DNA of 64,000 nucleotides from Lentilactobacillus parabuchneri DSM 5707 = NBRC 107865. GTDB taxonomy: Bacteria > Bacillota > Bacilli > Lactobacillales > Lactobacillaceae. The position numbers and the translations under genes are program-made. Shown here piece by piece: positions 18,629 through 28,573 of this stretch (position 1 is its first letter; each line of letters begins with the position of its first letter). The stretch spans positions 62,001 to 126,000 of the forward strand of contig NZ_AZGK01000006.1 in assembly GCF_001435315.1 (NCBI RefSeq), read 5' to 3'. The notes beneath the pieces were generated by a model. It saw only the letters and a program-made list of their open reading frames with translations, made no database searches and was not told the origin of the DNA.

Positions 18629-18653
18629 ACTTTTATTTATTAAAAATAAAAGT
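18629..18653. promoter_or_regulatory. palindrome before pncB, candidate NrtR operator
   Basis: ACTTTTATTT, five bases, AAATAAAAGT: perfect 10-base arms. It lies 38 bases before the pncB start and 50 bases behind the stop of the NrtR-like gene. NrtR proteins repress NAD salvage genes from palindromes at such positions; the match to a known NrtR motif was not checked. A related half, AACTTTTATTC, lies at 18660-18670. Confidence 0.45.
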
Positions 18654-18704
18654 AACGCAAACTTTTATTCTACGTTACAACCACTTGGTCAAAATTTCAA
18701 GAAA

Positions 18705-19478
18705 TTAAGCGATTAAATGTGCTAATTTATAGAGCCGTGCTGGCCGGCCAGGTCCTTTGACTTCCGAAGTGCCGAGGTCGGTAAACAAGTCTTGGTGACT
18801 CTTTTTGAAATTCGAATTGTCAATATCATCTACCGGGGTTTTCAAAAACGGGGAGTAAACCCGACGGGCATCCTTCAAAGTGAATTTTGATCCCAAAATA
18901 AGCAGAACATTTGGCTGATAATCCAGCTTATTGCGGATTCGATCACAAGCAACTTTGAGAATCCATTCGTGATCAAACGCCAGGTGCTTATCCGGATCGG
19001 ATTGATTTTCTGTGACGTTCGCATAGTATGCGCGTTGAACGGGCGTCTGAGTGGTATTAAAAAGCCGCTGATCATTTTCAAATGAATAAGTGGTATCCGT
19101 GTACCCCATTGTAAACCAACGGGCATCAGAGGCCCCATAACCGGCTTTGAGTTGGGGCTTTTCCGGAAGAAATGTCATGTAAGCTAAAGAAAGTGCCCGA
19201 TCTCCGGGTGTCCGTTGGGGATTGGTAAAGGTTGCCAATTGCTCGGTATGGCTGCCGGACAGATCCATGCCAATCTTTTCACGGACGAGTCGTAAGGCGG
19301 CTTCTTCGGCGCTTTCCTGAGCACGCATAAAAGTTTCCGGAAGCGCCCAGTACCCGTTGAATGGATGATTGTCGCGCTTAACCAACAAAATATTCACCCG
19401 GTTGGTGGTATGGTCAAAGCTCCAGATTAAATTTGTAATTGTAATAAACGGCCGTTCGAGAATCGTTTGTATCGCCAA
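18705..19478 (-). CDS. nrtR: NrtR-type Nudix-domain transcriptional regulator
   Basis: A 257-residue protein with an N-terminal Nudix fold (about 10-145) and a C-terminal winged-helix part (about 165-257). This is the layout of NrtR, which senses ADP-ribose and controls NAD genes. The Nudix box is degenerate: where hydrolases have the REUxEExGU glutamates it reads RLVREKIGM, so it probably binds rather than cleaves its ligand. The C-terminus has LTLKDARRVYSPF-like FTLKDARRVYSPFL and GPGRPARLYKL, typical for NrtR. TTG start with GGAGG upstream. The adjacent pncB is the likely target. Confidence 0.8.
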   Translation of the reverse strand: MAIQTILERPFITITNLIWSFDHTTNRVNILLVKRDNHPFNGYWALPETFMRAQESAEEAALRLVREKIGMDLSGSHTEQLATFTNPQRTPGDRALSLAYMTFLPEKPQLKAGYGASDARWFTMGYTDTTYSFENDQRLFNTTQTPVQRAYYANVTENQSDPDKHLAFDHEWILKVACDRIRNKLDYQPNVLLILGSKFTLKDARRVYSPFLKTPVDDIDNSNFKKSHQDLFTDLGTSEVKGPGRPARLYKLAHLIA

Positions 19479-19586
19479 CGTATCTGCCTCCCACTGTGGT
19501 GCTTTGCGACTGCACTCACAAATTATGATACTCCTAATTATGCCAGAAAATCACGTCCAGAACCAATTTATGAATAAACTTTAGGC

Positions 19587-20336
19587 TTATTCACTTAAGT
19601 CGGCCATCATGGCCAAAATCCGGTTGGTTTGAATCGCAATTTCAATTAAAGTTGTGGGCCCCTTGAGGTGTTCTGAATCGTGGCTGGCAGTTGGACCAAG
19701 GGCCAAGCTTTTATCAAAAGAACGCTTAATTCTAACATCAAGAACCGGGTCATAGATGCGTTTTCGGCGACTTCCAATTGAAATTCTGTCCGGTGAAGAG
19801 GCGTATAACCGCTGAACAGCCACCGTATCAACTTTTTGAATGCTGTAAAACCGGTTTGCCGCATACATCACGCTCGCTCTTCCAGGGTTATGATTTAAGC
19901 CAATTGCGTGTCCCAGTTCATGCTCGGCCACGTTGACCCATTCAAAATTGGCATAGTGAAAACTTTTTAAGGTCTGATTGTTAATGTCACACTCGGCCTT
20001 GGCAATATATCCTTGATTATCGACGGTCAAATAAGTCATTCCGGTATAACTGCCGCCAATCGCTGACGTCACCTTGGCAGTTACTTGTGCGTCGGTGCCA
20101 TTGGCAAGTTGAAACGTAAACACCCCGGTCCGGTTCCAAGCTTGAATCGCACTTAGCCAAATCGACCGATACTTTGCCGGTACCTTTGAAACGTCAATGG
20201 TCGCGGTATTCGATTGAAATCGGGCCGACCCATAAGGCGTAATCGGCGTACTGGCAGACGCAGAGACATCCCCGCAAGTTGCAAGGAAAACAAGTGCGAA
20301 GATGACCACCATTAAATTTTTCATCCACTTAGACAT
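19587..20336 (-). CDS. secreted matrixin-family zinc metalloprotease
   Basis: A 249-residue exported protein. The N-terminus is a signal peptide (about 1-28, cleavage near SASA; the Cys21 lacks a proper lipobox). The catalytic site HELGHAIGLNH holds zinc ligands His139, His143 and His149 with Glu140 as base; Met157 in ASVMY fits the Met-turn. An RRKR-containing stretch follows the catalytic domain. Small matrixins of this kind are common in lactobacilli, but their targets are unknown. The gene is monocistronic. Residue 5 is an alternative start. Confidence 0.8.
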   Translation of the reverse strand: MSKWMKNLMVVIFALVFLATCGDVSASASTPITPYGSARFQSNTATIDVSKVPAKYRSIWLSAIQAWNRTGVFTFQLANGTDAQVTAKVTSAIGGSYTGMTYLTVDNQGYIAKAECDINNQTLKSFHYANFEWVNVAEHELGHAIGLNHNPGRASVMYAANRFYSIQKVDTVAVQRLYASSPDRISIGSRRKRIYDPVLDVRIKRSFDKSLALGPTASHDSEHLKGPTTLIEIAIQTNRILAMMADLSE

Positions 20337-20454
20337 CGGCTCACTTCCCGAAGAATGACATTCAATGACTAATTTCGTCTATATTATATTACTTTTGTAT
20401 TATCGTGACGACTATTTGGCTGGCGGACTTTGTTTCTTGGGTGATGTCAGTTTA

Positions 20455-20582
20455 TCTAGTAAATGTGCTCCGACGCAACAGATGCTAACTTCTAAGAAGA
20501 ATTTAAGCGAAGCCCCAAGTTCAGGGACTTCGCTTAAATCCTTCTTAGAAATCGCATCACCCGTTGCTCGTCGCACTCTCAA
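20455..20582 (-). repeat. hairpin-repeat locus 3: one complete unit
   Basis: On the minus strand it runs from AGAGTGCGACGAGCAACGGG to GTTGCGTCGGAGCACATTT. The core stem TTCTAAGAAG-ATTTAAGCGAAG-CCC pairs with its complement apart from two mismatches and shares no sequence with the core of locus 2, while the outer parts are nearly identical. It lies directly behind the guaB terminator, in the orientation of guaB. Confidence 0.75.
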
Positions 20583-20589
20583 AATAAAA

Positions 20590-20622
20590 ACAGGTCGATC
20601 ACCTCATGGTCATCAACCTGCA
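20590..20622 (-). terminator. terminator of guaB
   Basis: On the minus strand CAGGTTGAT and ATCGACCTG pair (one wobble) around a loop and are followed by TTTTTATTTT. Confidence 0.7.
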
Positions 20623-20636
20623 CATTTATATCTCAA

Positions 20637-21788
<1,152 letters not shown>

Positions 21789-21929
21789 CTATCTCGCTCC
21801 TTTTAAATGTTGATTGCCTAATAACTTATCATTTTCATTTTCAATAATCAACGCATCTTGATGGATTCTAATGCGTCTCTCATAAAAAATTGAAAAGCTG
21901 TTCGACAAACTGTTTATGAAATTGTATTG

Positions 21930-22028
21930 ATTATACACGAACTTTTTGAATAAATAAAGGGACGTGCTTCATATTTTTTCGTCCTTTCTCAAATTTATTT
22001 CAAGTTATCAGATTAATGTTCGTGTTTT
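21930..22028 (-). promoter_or_regulatory. guaB promoter region with two purine-box copies
   Basis: On the minus strand TATAAT lies at 21930-21935. AAAACACGAACATTA (22014-22028) lies upstream of it, identical to the box at 162-176. An inverted GTTCGTGT (21935-21942) abuts the -10. The rest of 21789-22048 has no gene that I can support. Confidence 0.5.
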
Positions 22029-22048
22029 GCTGGCAAATCATCAAAAAA

Positions 22049-22090
22049 ATAAGGCCGTTTCAAACATCATTTCGTTTGAAAAGCCTTATT
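22049..22090 (-). terminator. terminator of the DUF1129 gene
   Basis: On the minus strand AATAAGGC-TTTCAAAC pairs with GTTTGAAA-GCCTTATT and is followed by seven Ts. Confidence 0.8.
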
Positions 22091-22110
22091 ATTCAATGCT
22101 TAAGGTGAAT

Positions 22111-22851
22111 TTAGAAGACACCACCGGTAATATTGTAGTGGCGCTTGACGTAAAAACTACCAACTCCGGAAAGAACGCCCAAAACAATATAGACGTATGG
22201 GCTGAGTACCGGATTTAATACTGGTGGCAAAATTGATGAGACTGTAAAGATTCCCATCCAAACTGCCAGGAATAAAATCACCAGAATGATTCGAATCCAG
22301 ATTGAGTAGCGATGTTGGATATTGGGTGCAAACATCATGGTGACAATCGGAATTCCCAGTCCAGCGACGGCAGCACTAATAAAGATCCCAGTTATGCCCA
22401 TCATTGGCTGTGCGCCACCCTTGGTTGGCAGGAAGTAAATGATCCCATACATCAAGAAGAAGATGGTCAAAAATAAGATCGCGTTATAGCCCGCATTCTT
22501 CCAGTAGTCCCGCTTAGGGTCAGCCGGCCGTGCAGGTGGATGAACTGTATTTTCAACCTTTTGATCAACTGTCCCCCACATATTACGCGCTGTTTTGCCG
22601 GACTTCTGCCCTTCCAGCAGCTCTTGGACCATTGTTTGAACGGCCTCGTTCTTTTTATCAGCCGACAACTTAGTTGACCCAAGTGCCTGATTAAATTTAA
22701 ACATATAGTCCGCATTTCGCTTGGTTAGCCCAATGTTATCAAATTGGGAATGGACGATTTTGGCCGCATGATCCCGATCCTGATGCACCTGAGCGTTTTT
22801 TTCGCGCGCTTTTGCGTTAGCGTTGCGCTTCGTTTCATCATTGCTACTCAC
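22111..22851 (-). CDS. DUF1129-family membrane protein
   Basis: A 246-residue protein with a soluble, charged N-terminal half and four hydrophobic segments in the C-terminal half (about 122-142, 150-175, 187-207, 218-236). This layout is that of the Firmicute DUF1129 family, whose function is unknown. The GTG at 22851 is preferred to an in-frame GTG nine bases earlier because GAGGAG is then at normal spacing. It follows ychF on the same strand and ends in a strong terminator, closing the rsmG-parAB-DUF951-ychF gene series. Confidence 0.75.
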   Translation of the reverse strand: MSSNDETKRNANAKAREKNAQVHQDRDHAAKIVHSQFDNIGLTKRNADYMFKFNQALGSTKLSADKKNEAVQTMVQELLEGQKSGKTARNMWGTVDQKVENTVHPPARPADPKRDYWKNAGYNAILFLTIFFLMYGIIYFLPTKGGAQPMMGITGIFISAAVAGLGIPIVTMMFAPNIQHRYSIWIRIILVILFLAVWMGIFTVSSILPPVLNPVLSPYVYIVLGVLSGVGSFYVKRHYNITGGVF

Positions 22852-22878
22852 TAGCTTCACTCCTCTTAAATTAACGTA

Positions 22879-23979
22879 TTAGACGTTAAATCTGAACTCA
22901 ACAATATCGCCATCTTGCATGACGTAGTCTTTTCCCTCAAGCCGCAGCTTACCGGCTTCCTTAACGGCAGCGGGTGTCTTTAGTTGGTCGAGGTCATCAA
23001 ATGCCATCACTTCAGCACGGATAAATCCACGTTCGAAGTCTGAATGGATGATCCCAGCTGCTTGTGGTGCCTTAGTTCCTTCTTTAAAGGTCCAGGCACG
23101 TGTTTCTTTACCGCCTGCAGTGAAGAAGGTTTGCAGGCCCAAAAGCTTGTATGAGGCGCGGATAAGCCGATTTAAGCCGGGTTCCTTAACACCTTCGGCA
23201 TCAAGAAACTCCGCTTTTTCATCATCATCCAACTGGGCGATTTCTTCTTCAGGGCCTGCAGCAACCGCAATCGCTTCGGCACCCTCTTTTTCGGCAAAAG
23301 CCTTGATTTCTGGGAAGTACTTTGAATTCTCGGGATCAGCCATATCGTCTTCGGCAATGTTGGCCACGTAAAGAACCGGCTTGCTGGTCAATAAGAATAG
23401 ACCTTTAACGATTTTTTGCTCATCATCAGTAAATTCAATTTGGCGAACCGAACCGCCGTCTTCCAAGACCGGCTTAATCTTTTCAAGCACGGCCAATTCC
23501 GCTTTGGCTTCCTTGTCATTGCCCTTAGCTGCTCGTTGAACCTTGCCCAGACGCTTATTAACCGAATCAAGGTCAGCAATCCCCAATTCAAGGTTGATTG
23601 TTTCGATGTCGTCAAGTGGATCCACTTTCCCTGAAACCGTGGTGATGTTGTCGTCATCGAATGCCCGGACAACGTGGACAATCGCGTCAACTTGACGGAT
23701 ATTTTCCAAGAACTTGTTTCCAAGTCCCTCACCCTTGCTGGCACCCTTAACGATTCCAGCAATGTCGGTAAATTCAAAGGTCGTTGGAACCACCTTTTTG
23801 GCTGGGATTAATTCTTGAATCCGGTCGAGCCGCTTATCGGGAACTTCAACCATCCCAACATTTGGATCAATCGTGGCGAACGGATAGTTGGCCATTTCAG
23901 CTCCGGCCTTGGTAATGGCGTTAAATAATGTTGATTTACCAACGTTTGGCAAGCCAACGATTCCTGCAGTTAAAGACAT
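22879..23979 (-). CDS. ychF: YchF/Ola1-type redox-regulated ATPase
   Basis: A 366-residue Obg-related P-loop ATPase that associates with ribosomes and takes part in stress responses. G1 is GLPNVGKST, G3 DIAGIVKGASKGEGLGNKFL, and in place of the G4 NKxD it has NIAED, which explains the preference for ATP. The C-terminal TGS-like domain ends YVMQDGDIVEFRFNV. The ATG at 23979 is chosen over a TTG nine bases upstream because it gives the conserved start MSLTAGIVGLPNVGKS. It lies between DUF951 and DUF1129. Confidence 0.95.
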   Translation of the reverse strand: MSLTAGIVGLPNVGKSTLFNAITKAGAEMANYPFATIDPNVGMVEVPDKRLDRIQELIPAKKVVPTTFEFTDIAGIVKGASKGEGLGNKFLENIRQVDAIVHVVRAFDDDNITTVSGKVDPLDDIETINLELGIADLDSVNKRLGKVQRAAKGNDKEAKAELAVLEKIKPVLEDGGSVRQIEFTDDEQKIVKGLFLLTSKPVLYVANIAEDDMADPENSKYFPEIKAFAEKEGAEAIAVAAGPEEEIAQLDDDEKAEFLDAEGVKEPGLNRLIRASYKLLGLQTFFTAGGKETRAWTFKEGTKAPQAAGIIHSDFERGFIRAEVMAFDDLDQLKTPAAVKEAGKLRLEGKDYVMQDGDIVEFRFNV

Positions 23980-24002
23980 AACAAACAACGCTTCTTTCTG
24001 AT

Positions 24003-24188
24003 TTATTTTTCAGCTTTTTCAAGTATCTTTTTTAATTTATGGTCAAATTCACGGCGGGGCATCATCACGATGTGGCCGCAGCCGGTGCATTGGATCTTAA
24101 TGTCGGCGCCCATCCGGATAATCTGCCAGCGATTGGTACCGCATGGATGGGGCTTTTTCATTTCAACGAGGTCGTTTAATTCATACAT
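24003..24188 (-). CDS. DUF951-family small protein
   Basis: A 61-residue protein with the family pattern MKKPHPCGTNRWQIIRMGADIKIQCTGCGHIVMMPRREF. The single Cys before the core and the CxxC pair could bind zinc. Such proteins usually lie next to ychF and parB in Firmicutes, as here, but the function is unknown. The ATG follows AGGAG. Confidence 0.85.
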   Translation of the reverse strand: MYELNDLVEMKKPHPCGTNRWQIIRMGADIKIQCTGCGHIVMMPRREFDHKLKKILEKAEK

Positions 24189-24260
24189 GTTAAGACTCCT
24201 TTCTGTATATAACAGCTATACAGACAACGTGCAGCGGTTGGATCAATTTGGGCCAGCGAC

Positions 24261-25145
24261 TTAATCCAAGTCGACGCCAAACATTTCCAAGATTCGGTTC
24301 AAATCATCGGTTGAAGCATACTCGATTTCAATCTTTCCCTTCCCCTTCTTGCGAGAAGAGTTCACGATCGAAACCGGAGTGCCGAACTTCTCCTGAAGCT
24401 GGCCTTCAGAGGCCCTGACAAATGGGGACTTGCGCGGAGTCTTCTTCTTTTTGGCCGACTTGGTCCCATTAATCTTGGCAGCCGCTTCTTCCAACTGGCG
24501 CACCGTCAACGATTCTTTGACAGATTTACGGGCCAGCTTGATTAATTCCTGCTTGTTGTTAACGGACAGCAGCGTTCTGGCCTGACCCATCGACAACTGT
24601 TTGTCTTCCAACATCTTTTTAACTTCGGTTGGCAAGCCGAGGATCCGCAAATAATTTGCAATATATGGCCGACTCTTGCCTAATCTGGCCGCAACTTGCG
24701 CCTGAGTTAAATCCAAGCGACTCATCAGCATGTTATATGCTTCAGCCTCTTCAAGAGTGGTCAAATCCTCACGCTGTAAATTTTCCATCACAGCGATTTC
24801 CATCATCTGTTCTTCGTTTACGTTTCGAATGATGGCAGGGATGGTTTCTTGTTTGGCAATCTTTGACGCTCGCAATCGTCGTTCACCGGTCAACAGTTCA
24901 AATGCCTGTACTTCTGGATCGGGCTGGCGAACGATGATTGGCTGGAAGACGCCGGAATTTTTAATTGAGTGCGCTAAATCCTCCAGTGCTTTTTGGTCAA
25001 ATCGATGCCGGGGTTGATACGGGTTGGGCTTGACGGAGCTGACCTTTAAGTCAACCACGTCTTCCTTACTGGTATCAACGTTATTGTCCTGAAACAATGC
25101 TTCAATTCCCTTGCCAAGGCCGGTTAATTTTTTCTTATTCGCCAT
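24261..25145 (-). CDS. parB: chromosome-partitioning protein ParB (Spo0J)
   Basis: A 294-residue CTP-dependent DNA clamp that loads at parS sites. It has an N-terminal ParA-interaction end (KKKLTGLGKGIEALF), a CTPase domain with NPYQPRHRF (57-65) and the GERRLRAS motif, the HTH (LTQAQVAARLGKSRPYIANYLRIL) and a C-terminal dimerisation part. A Lys-rich linker of about 40 residues precedes the latter. The ATG overlaps the end of parA by 11 bases, so the genes are coupled. No noc gene is seen next to it. Confidence 0.95.
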   Translation of the reverse strand: MANKKKLTGLGKGIEALFQDNNVDTSKEDVVDLKVSSVKPNPYQPRHRFDQKALEDLAHSIKNSGVFQPIIVRQPDPEVQAFELLTGERRLRASKIAKQETIPAIIRNVNEEQMMEIAVMENLQREDLTTLEEAEAYNMLMSRLDLTQAQVAARLGKSRPYIANYLRILGLPTEVKKMLEDKQLSMGQARTLLSVNNKQELIKLARKSVKESLTVRQLEEAAAKINGTKSAKKKKTPRKSPFVRASEGQLQEKFGTPVSIVNSSRKKGKGKIEIEYASTDDLNRILEMFGVDLD

Positions 25146-25902
25146 GATTTGCCAGCACCTCTTTCGCCAAATTCATATACTTCTCGGCACCCTTTGACTT
25201 AGGGGCATAATCCATGATTGGCAGACCATAACTTGGTGCTTCCGATAAGCGGACGTTCCGCGGAATAATTGTGTCATAAACCTCATCTTTGAAGAACTTA
25301 CGAACTTCGGTGTTCACCTGTTCACCCAAATTGGTACGGGCATCGAACATCGTTAACAGCACGCCTTCGATCTTCAAATTTGGATTGAAGTGCTTCTTAA
25401 CCAACTGAATGGTATTTAACAATTGGCTTAACCCCTCCAAAGCATAGTACTCACTTTGGACCGGAATTAAGATTGAGTTACTGGCAGTGAAAGCATTGAT
25501 GGTAATCAAACCAAGCGAAGGTGGACAATCAATCAAGACAAAATCGTATTGATCTTTGACGACATCCAGGGCCGCCTTTAATCGGGTCTCACGGGCCATT
25601 TGTGGTGTTAATTCGATCTCGGCGCCAGACAGTTGAATCGTTGCCGGCACAATGTCCAACCCATCATGGGCAGTGTGCACGATGGTTTCGGCAATCGGTT
25701 CTTCGTTGACCAAAACATCGTAAATATCTTTTTTAATGTCCGCTTTGGACACACCGACGCCACTGGTTGCGTTACCTTGCGCATCTGCATCGACCAAGAG
25801 AATCTTCTTGCCCAACGAGGCCATGCCTGCACCCAGGTTAACGGCAGTGGTGGTCTTGCCAACACCGCCCTTTTGATTGGCAAGTGCGATTACATATGTC
25901 AT
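25135..25902 (-). CDS. parA: chromosome-partitioning ATPase ParA (Soj)
   Basis: A 255-residue deviant Walker ATPase that binds nucleoid DNA with ATP and works with ParB in chromosome segregation and initiation control. The deviant Walker A is KGGVGKTTT (11-19) with the signature lysine; VLIDCPPSLG is Walker B. Length is usual. The start follows GGGGGG. It lies 13 bases after rsmG and overlaps parB. The gene order rsmG-parA-parB is the one found close to oriC in Firmicutes. Confidence 0.95.
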   Translation of the reverse strand: MTYVIALANQKGGVGKTTTAVNLGAGMASLGKKILLVDADAQGNATSGVGVSKADIKKDIYDVLVNEEPIAETIVHTAHDGLDIVPATIQLSGAEIELTPQMARETRLKAALDVVKDQYDFVLIDCPPSLGLITINAFTASNSILIPVQSEYYALEGLSQLLNTIQLVKKHFNPNLKIEGVLLTMFDARTNLGEQVNTEVRKFFKDEVYDTIIPRNVRLSEAPSYGLPIMDYAPKSKGAEKYMNLAKEVLANHGE

Positions 25903-25915
25903 CTGTTATCCCCCC

Positions 25916-26653
25916 TTATCGTTTGATTTGATCCAATGGTTCTTTGCTTGGTGTTCCAGGCTTTCTCGGATACTTTTTGGGTGTATCTTTGACTTTATCA
26001 ATCACAATAATGTGACGTTTCTCTTCAGAAATGGGCAGTGCAAATTCATCATCGGCCGAAATTTGTCCGCCTAGTAGTTGAATGGCACTTTTTGCGTCCT
26101 TTAACTCATCTTCTGCTTTGGCTGCCTTTAAAGCGACCATTTTGCCGCCGACTTTGACCAGTGGCAGGCACAGTTCACTCAAAACAGTCAGACGTGCGAC
26201 TGCCCGAGCGGTTACGAGATCGTATTGTTGTCGGTGTTCGGAACGTTTGCCGCCAAACTCTTCGGCGCGCGCATGAAATAAGGAAACATCGGTTAATTGC
26301 AGTCTTTCGACAAGCTGTTGCAAGAAATTAATCCGTTTGTTTAAGGAATCAACGATCGTGACTTTGAGCTGTGGAAATAAGATTTTTAGCGGCAACGACG
26401 GAAATCCGGCGCCCGCACCGACATCACAAATGGTTAACGGCGCAGTTTTAATCTGTGAAACAAAAAAGGCCGGGGTGATGGAATCATAGAAATGTTTGAG
26501 ATACACGTCGGACTTTTCTGTTATCGTGGTTAAATTAACGTGCTCGTTAACTTCCACTAACAGCTTAAAATAGGCATCGAATTGATCCATCTGCTGATCC
26601 GAGACTTCGATACCTTGATCTAAAAGCGCGTTTTTAAATTGATCGTTGTTCAT
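25916..26653 (-). CDS. rsmG: 16S rRNA (guanine-N7) methyltransferase G
   Basis: A 245-residue SAM-dependent enzyme that methylates G527 in 16S rRNA. SAM-binding motif I is [16 protein letters not shown], followed by [14 protein letters not shown] and the ARAEEFG and TARAVARL segments. Residues near the N-terminus ([23 protein letters not shown]) are family-typical. The ATG is preceded by AGGAGAAG. It begins the rsmG-parA-parB-DUF951-ychF series; a GTGAAACA/TGTTTCAC everted repeat lies just upstream. Confidence 0.95.
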   Translation of the reverse strand: MNNDQFKNALLDQGIEVSDQQMDQFDAYFKLLVEVNEHVNLTTITEKSDVYLKHFYDSITPAFFVSQIKTAPLTICDVGAGAGFPSLPLKILFPQLKVTIVDSLNKRINFLQQLVERLQLTDVSLFHARAEEFGGKRSEHRQQYDLVTARAVARLTVLSELCLPLVKVGGKMVALKAAKAEDELKDAKSAIQLLGGQISADDEFALPISEEKRHIIVIDKVKDTPKKYPRKPGTPSKEPLDQIKR

Positions 26654-26672
26654 GATTAACTTCTCCTGATGT

Positions 26673-26691
26673 GTGAAACAATCTGTTTCAC
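26673..26691. promoter_or_regulatory. everted parS-like half-sites upstream of rsmG
   Basis: GTGAAACA, three bases, TGTTTCAC. A canonical parS has the two halves in the opposite order (TGTTTCAC then GTGAAACA). The right half extends to TGTTTCACGT, 10 bases of parS. It may be a ParB-related site, an operator or a degenerate remnant. Apart from this and the terminator at 26911, the interval 26654-27020 shows no gene. Confidence 0.3.
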
Positions 26692-26910
26692 GTCTTATTA
26701 TACTTTACCCTAAAATGGCTTGACTGACAAGGCATTCACGGACATTAATTCACTACACACATTTTTCATTTTAACATGTTTAAGGGCACTCTGGATACTG
26801 GTGAACGGATTTGATTAAATGAACGGAATTTTTAATTTGAAGTTGATCACAATGATCCTGTGCGGTTAAAAATGCCGTTGTCAGATCAAGCTGCGTGACG
26901 ACTCCTCAGC

Positions 26911-26947
26911 AAAAAAGCAACCAGCTGAATTGTCTGATTGCTTTTTT
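26911..26947 (-). terminator. terminator after the 43-residue ORF
   Basis: AAAAAAGCAA / TTGCTTTTTT ten-base stem with an inner imperfect CAG-CTG pairing. It lies about 75 bases behind the stop of the small minus-strand ORF. Confidence 0.6.
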
Positions 26948-27020
26948 GCATATGCATAGATGATTGATTTTATTCTAGCCAAAGTTTTAATCATGATTCA
27001 ACCACAATATAATCAACAAT

Positions 27021-27152
27021 CTATTCGCCAAGGTACATATAAAGCATCGAAATCATGCCATAGATCCGAACTGTTGACTGCTTTTCTTCCGCTCGTTTTT
27101 CCTTAACCAATTCTTGATAAAGGGTTTGATTCTCATTCGAAGTGTTTTGCAT
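27021..27152 (-). CDS. small protein of 43 residues, unknown
   Basis: A short ORF with a very good ribosome site (GGGAGG, eight bases, ATG) and a downstream terminator. The peptide begins MQNTSNENQTLYQELVKEKR and ends in an apolar MISMLYMYLG stretch. It is mostly predicted helix, with a charged middle and a hydrophobic end that could touch a membrane. It does not belong to a family that I recognise. It lies alone between pepT and rsmG. Confidence 0.5.
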   Translation of the reverse strand: MQNTSNENQTLYQELVKEKRAEEKQSTVRIYGMISMLYMYLGE

Positions 27153-27228
27153 CTCAGTAACCTCCCTCAATCTTCATGATACACCTAATAGGTACTGGTA
27201 AACGAATATTATTTGACTTTGACCCCAA

Positions 27229-27266
27229 TAAAAAAGCAGCTGATATATATCATATATCGGCTGCTT
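27229..27266 (-). terminator. terminator of oppA-pepT
   Basis: On the minus strand AAGCAGC-GATATAT pairs with ATATATC-GCTGCTT, followed by TTTTTT, 12 bases past the pepT stop. Confidence 0.8.
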
Positions 27267-27277
27267 AAATAAAATGT

Positions 27278-28564
27278 TCAATGTAACTTAATAGGTTTCT
27301 CGTCTCTCTTTCGAAATTGGCGTACATGTTCCTTAACAATTTCAGTCACAACTTGAGCAGCTAATGTCATTGCTTCGGTGCTGACATACTCATATGGGCC
27401 ATGAAAATTATCGCCACCATTGAATAAATTAGGGGTTGGAATTCCTTTGGCTGTAATGGCATTTCCGTCAGTTCCACCTCTAAATGGTGTGATATTTGGC
27501 TTAATATTGAGTCGACGATAAACATCCAAGACCAAATTGACAATATATGGGTACTTTCTAATTGTGTCCCCAATATTTCGGTACTGTTCGTTGATTTGTA
27601 AGACAATTCTCGGCGAGTCAAACCGTGAGTTGATATCGTCGACAATCCTCTGAAGAAGAGCCAAGTTTGCGTGATACTTACGAGTATCAAACTCCCGAAT
27701 AATTAAATTAATATGGGCTTTGGCAATTGTCGCATTCATATCGGTAACTAAGATAAAGCCTTGATGACCACTACTCTTTTCCGCCACTTCATCCTTCGGT
27801 AGAGCACTGATAATTTCATTTGCAAGTGTTACTGCATTGACCATCAAGCCAAAAGCATTTCCAGGATGAACTGCAGTGCCCTTAATGTCTATTTGGGCTT
27901 CAGAGGCGTTGAAGGTCTCAGCTTCAATTTGTCCAGGTTGTCCATTATCTAGTGTATAGGCAAATTCAGTTCCAAATTTTTCTGCGGGAAATCGTTTGGC
28001 CCCCCTACCGATTTCTTCGTCTGGACCAAATGCCACTTTAACTTCTCCGTGTTCCACTTCTGGATGCTCAAGAAAGTAGTTGAGTGCCCCGAAGATTGCA
28101 GCAACTCCCGCCTTGTCATCAGCCCCAAGTAATGTTGTACCATCAGTTGTAATCACTCTCTGACCAACATAATTTTTTAAAAGCGGAAATTCCTTAGGGC
28201 TTAAAATAATGTGCTCTTTTTTATTCAGCACGATATCTCTACCATCATAATCCTGATGGATTTGTGGTTTAACATTTTCAGCATTAAAATCGGCTGTATC
28301 CATATGAGCAATGAACCCGATGGGGCTCAGATCCTTGTCGGAATTGCTTGGCAATGTGCCAAGGACATATGAATTTTCAGGTTCATATTCAGCATCTTCT
28401 ATTCCAATATTTTGAAGATCACTCAATATCGTCTTTGCAAGTTTGACCTGTCCAACCGTGGTTGGCACGGTATGGCTGTTCGCATCAGATCTTGTGTTCA
28501 CCTTTGCATATTTGATAAATAATGTTTCGATCAATTTACTGTCAAAGTCACTTGTTTTACTCAA
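27278..28564 (-). CDS. pepT: peptidase T (tripeptide aminopeptidase, M20B)
   Basis: A cytosolic zinc peptidase of 428 residues that removes the N-terminal residue of tripeptides. The M20 metal site is complete: HMDTAD, TLLGADDKAGVAAI and PDEEIGRGAK, then GTAVHPG and the C-terminal FRGGTDGNAI. The TTG at 28564 is chosen because AGGTGG precedes it; a GTG nine bases upstream directly follows the oppA stop and has no ribosome site. It is therefore translationally coupled to oppA, giving one unit that imports peptides and then cleaves them, controlled by the T-box upstream. Confidence 0.93.
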   Translation of the reverse strand: MSKTSDFDSKLIETLFIKYAKVNTRSDANSHTVPTTVGQVKLAKTILSDLQNIGIEDAEYEPENSYVLGTLPSNSDKDLSPIGFIAHMDTADFNAENVKPQIHQDYDGRDIVLNKKEHIILSPKEFPLLKNYVGQRVITTDGTTLLGADDKAGVAAIFGALNYFLEHPEVEHGEVKVAFGPDEEIGRGAKRFPAEKFGTEFAYTLDNGQPGQIEAETFNASEAQIDIKGTAVHPGNAFGLMVNAVTLANEIISALPKDEVAEKSSGHQGFILVTDMNATIAKAHINLIIREFDTRKYHANLALLQRIVDDINSRFDSPRIVLQINEQYRNIGDTIRKYPYIVNLVLDVYRRLNIKPNITPFRGGTDGNAITAKGIPTPNLFNGGDNFHGPYEYVSTEAMTLAAQVVTEIVKEHVRQFRKRDEKPIKLH

Positions 28565-28573
28565 TTTATCCAC

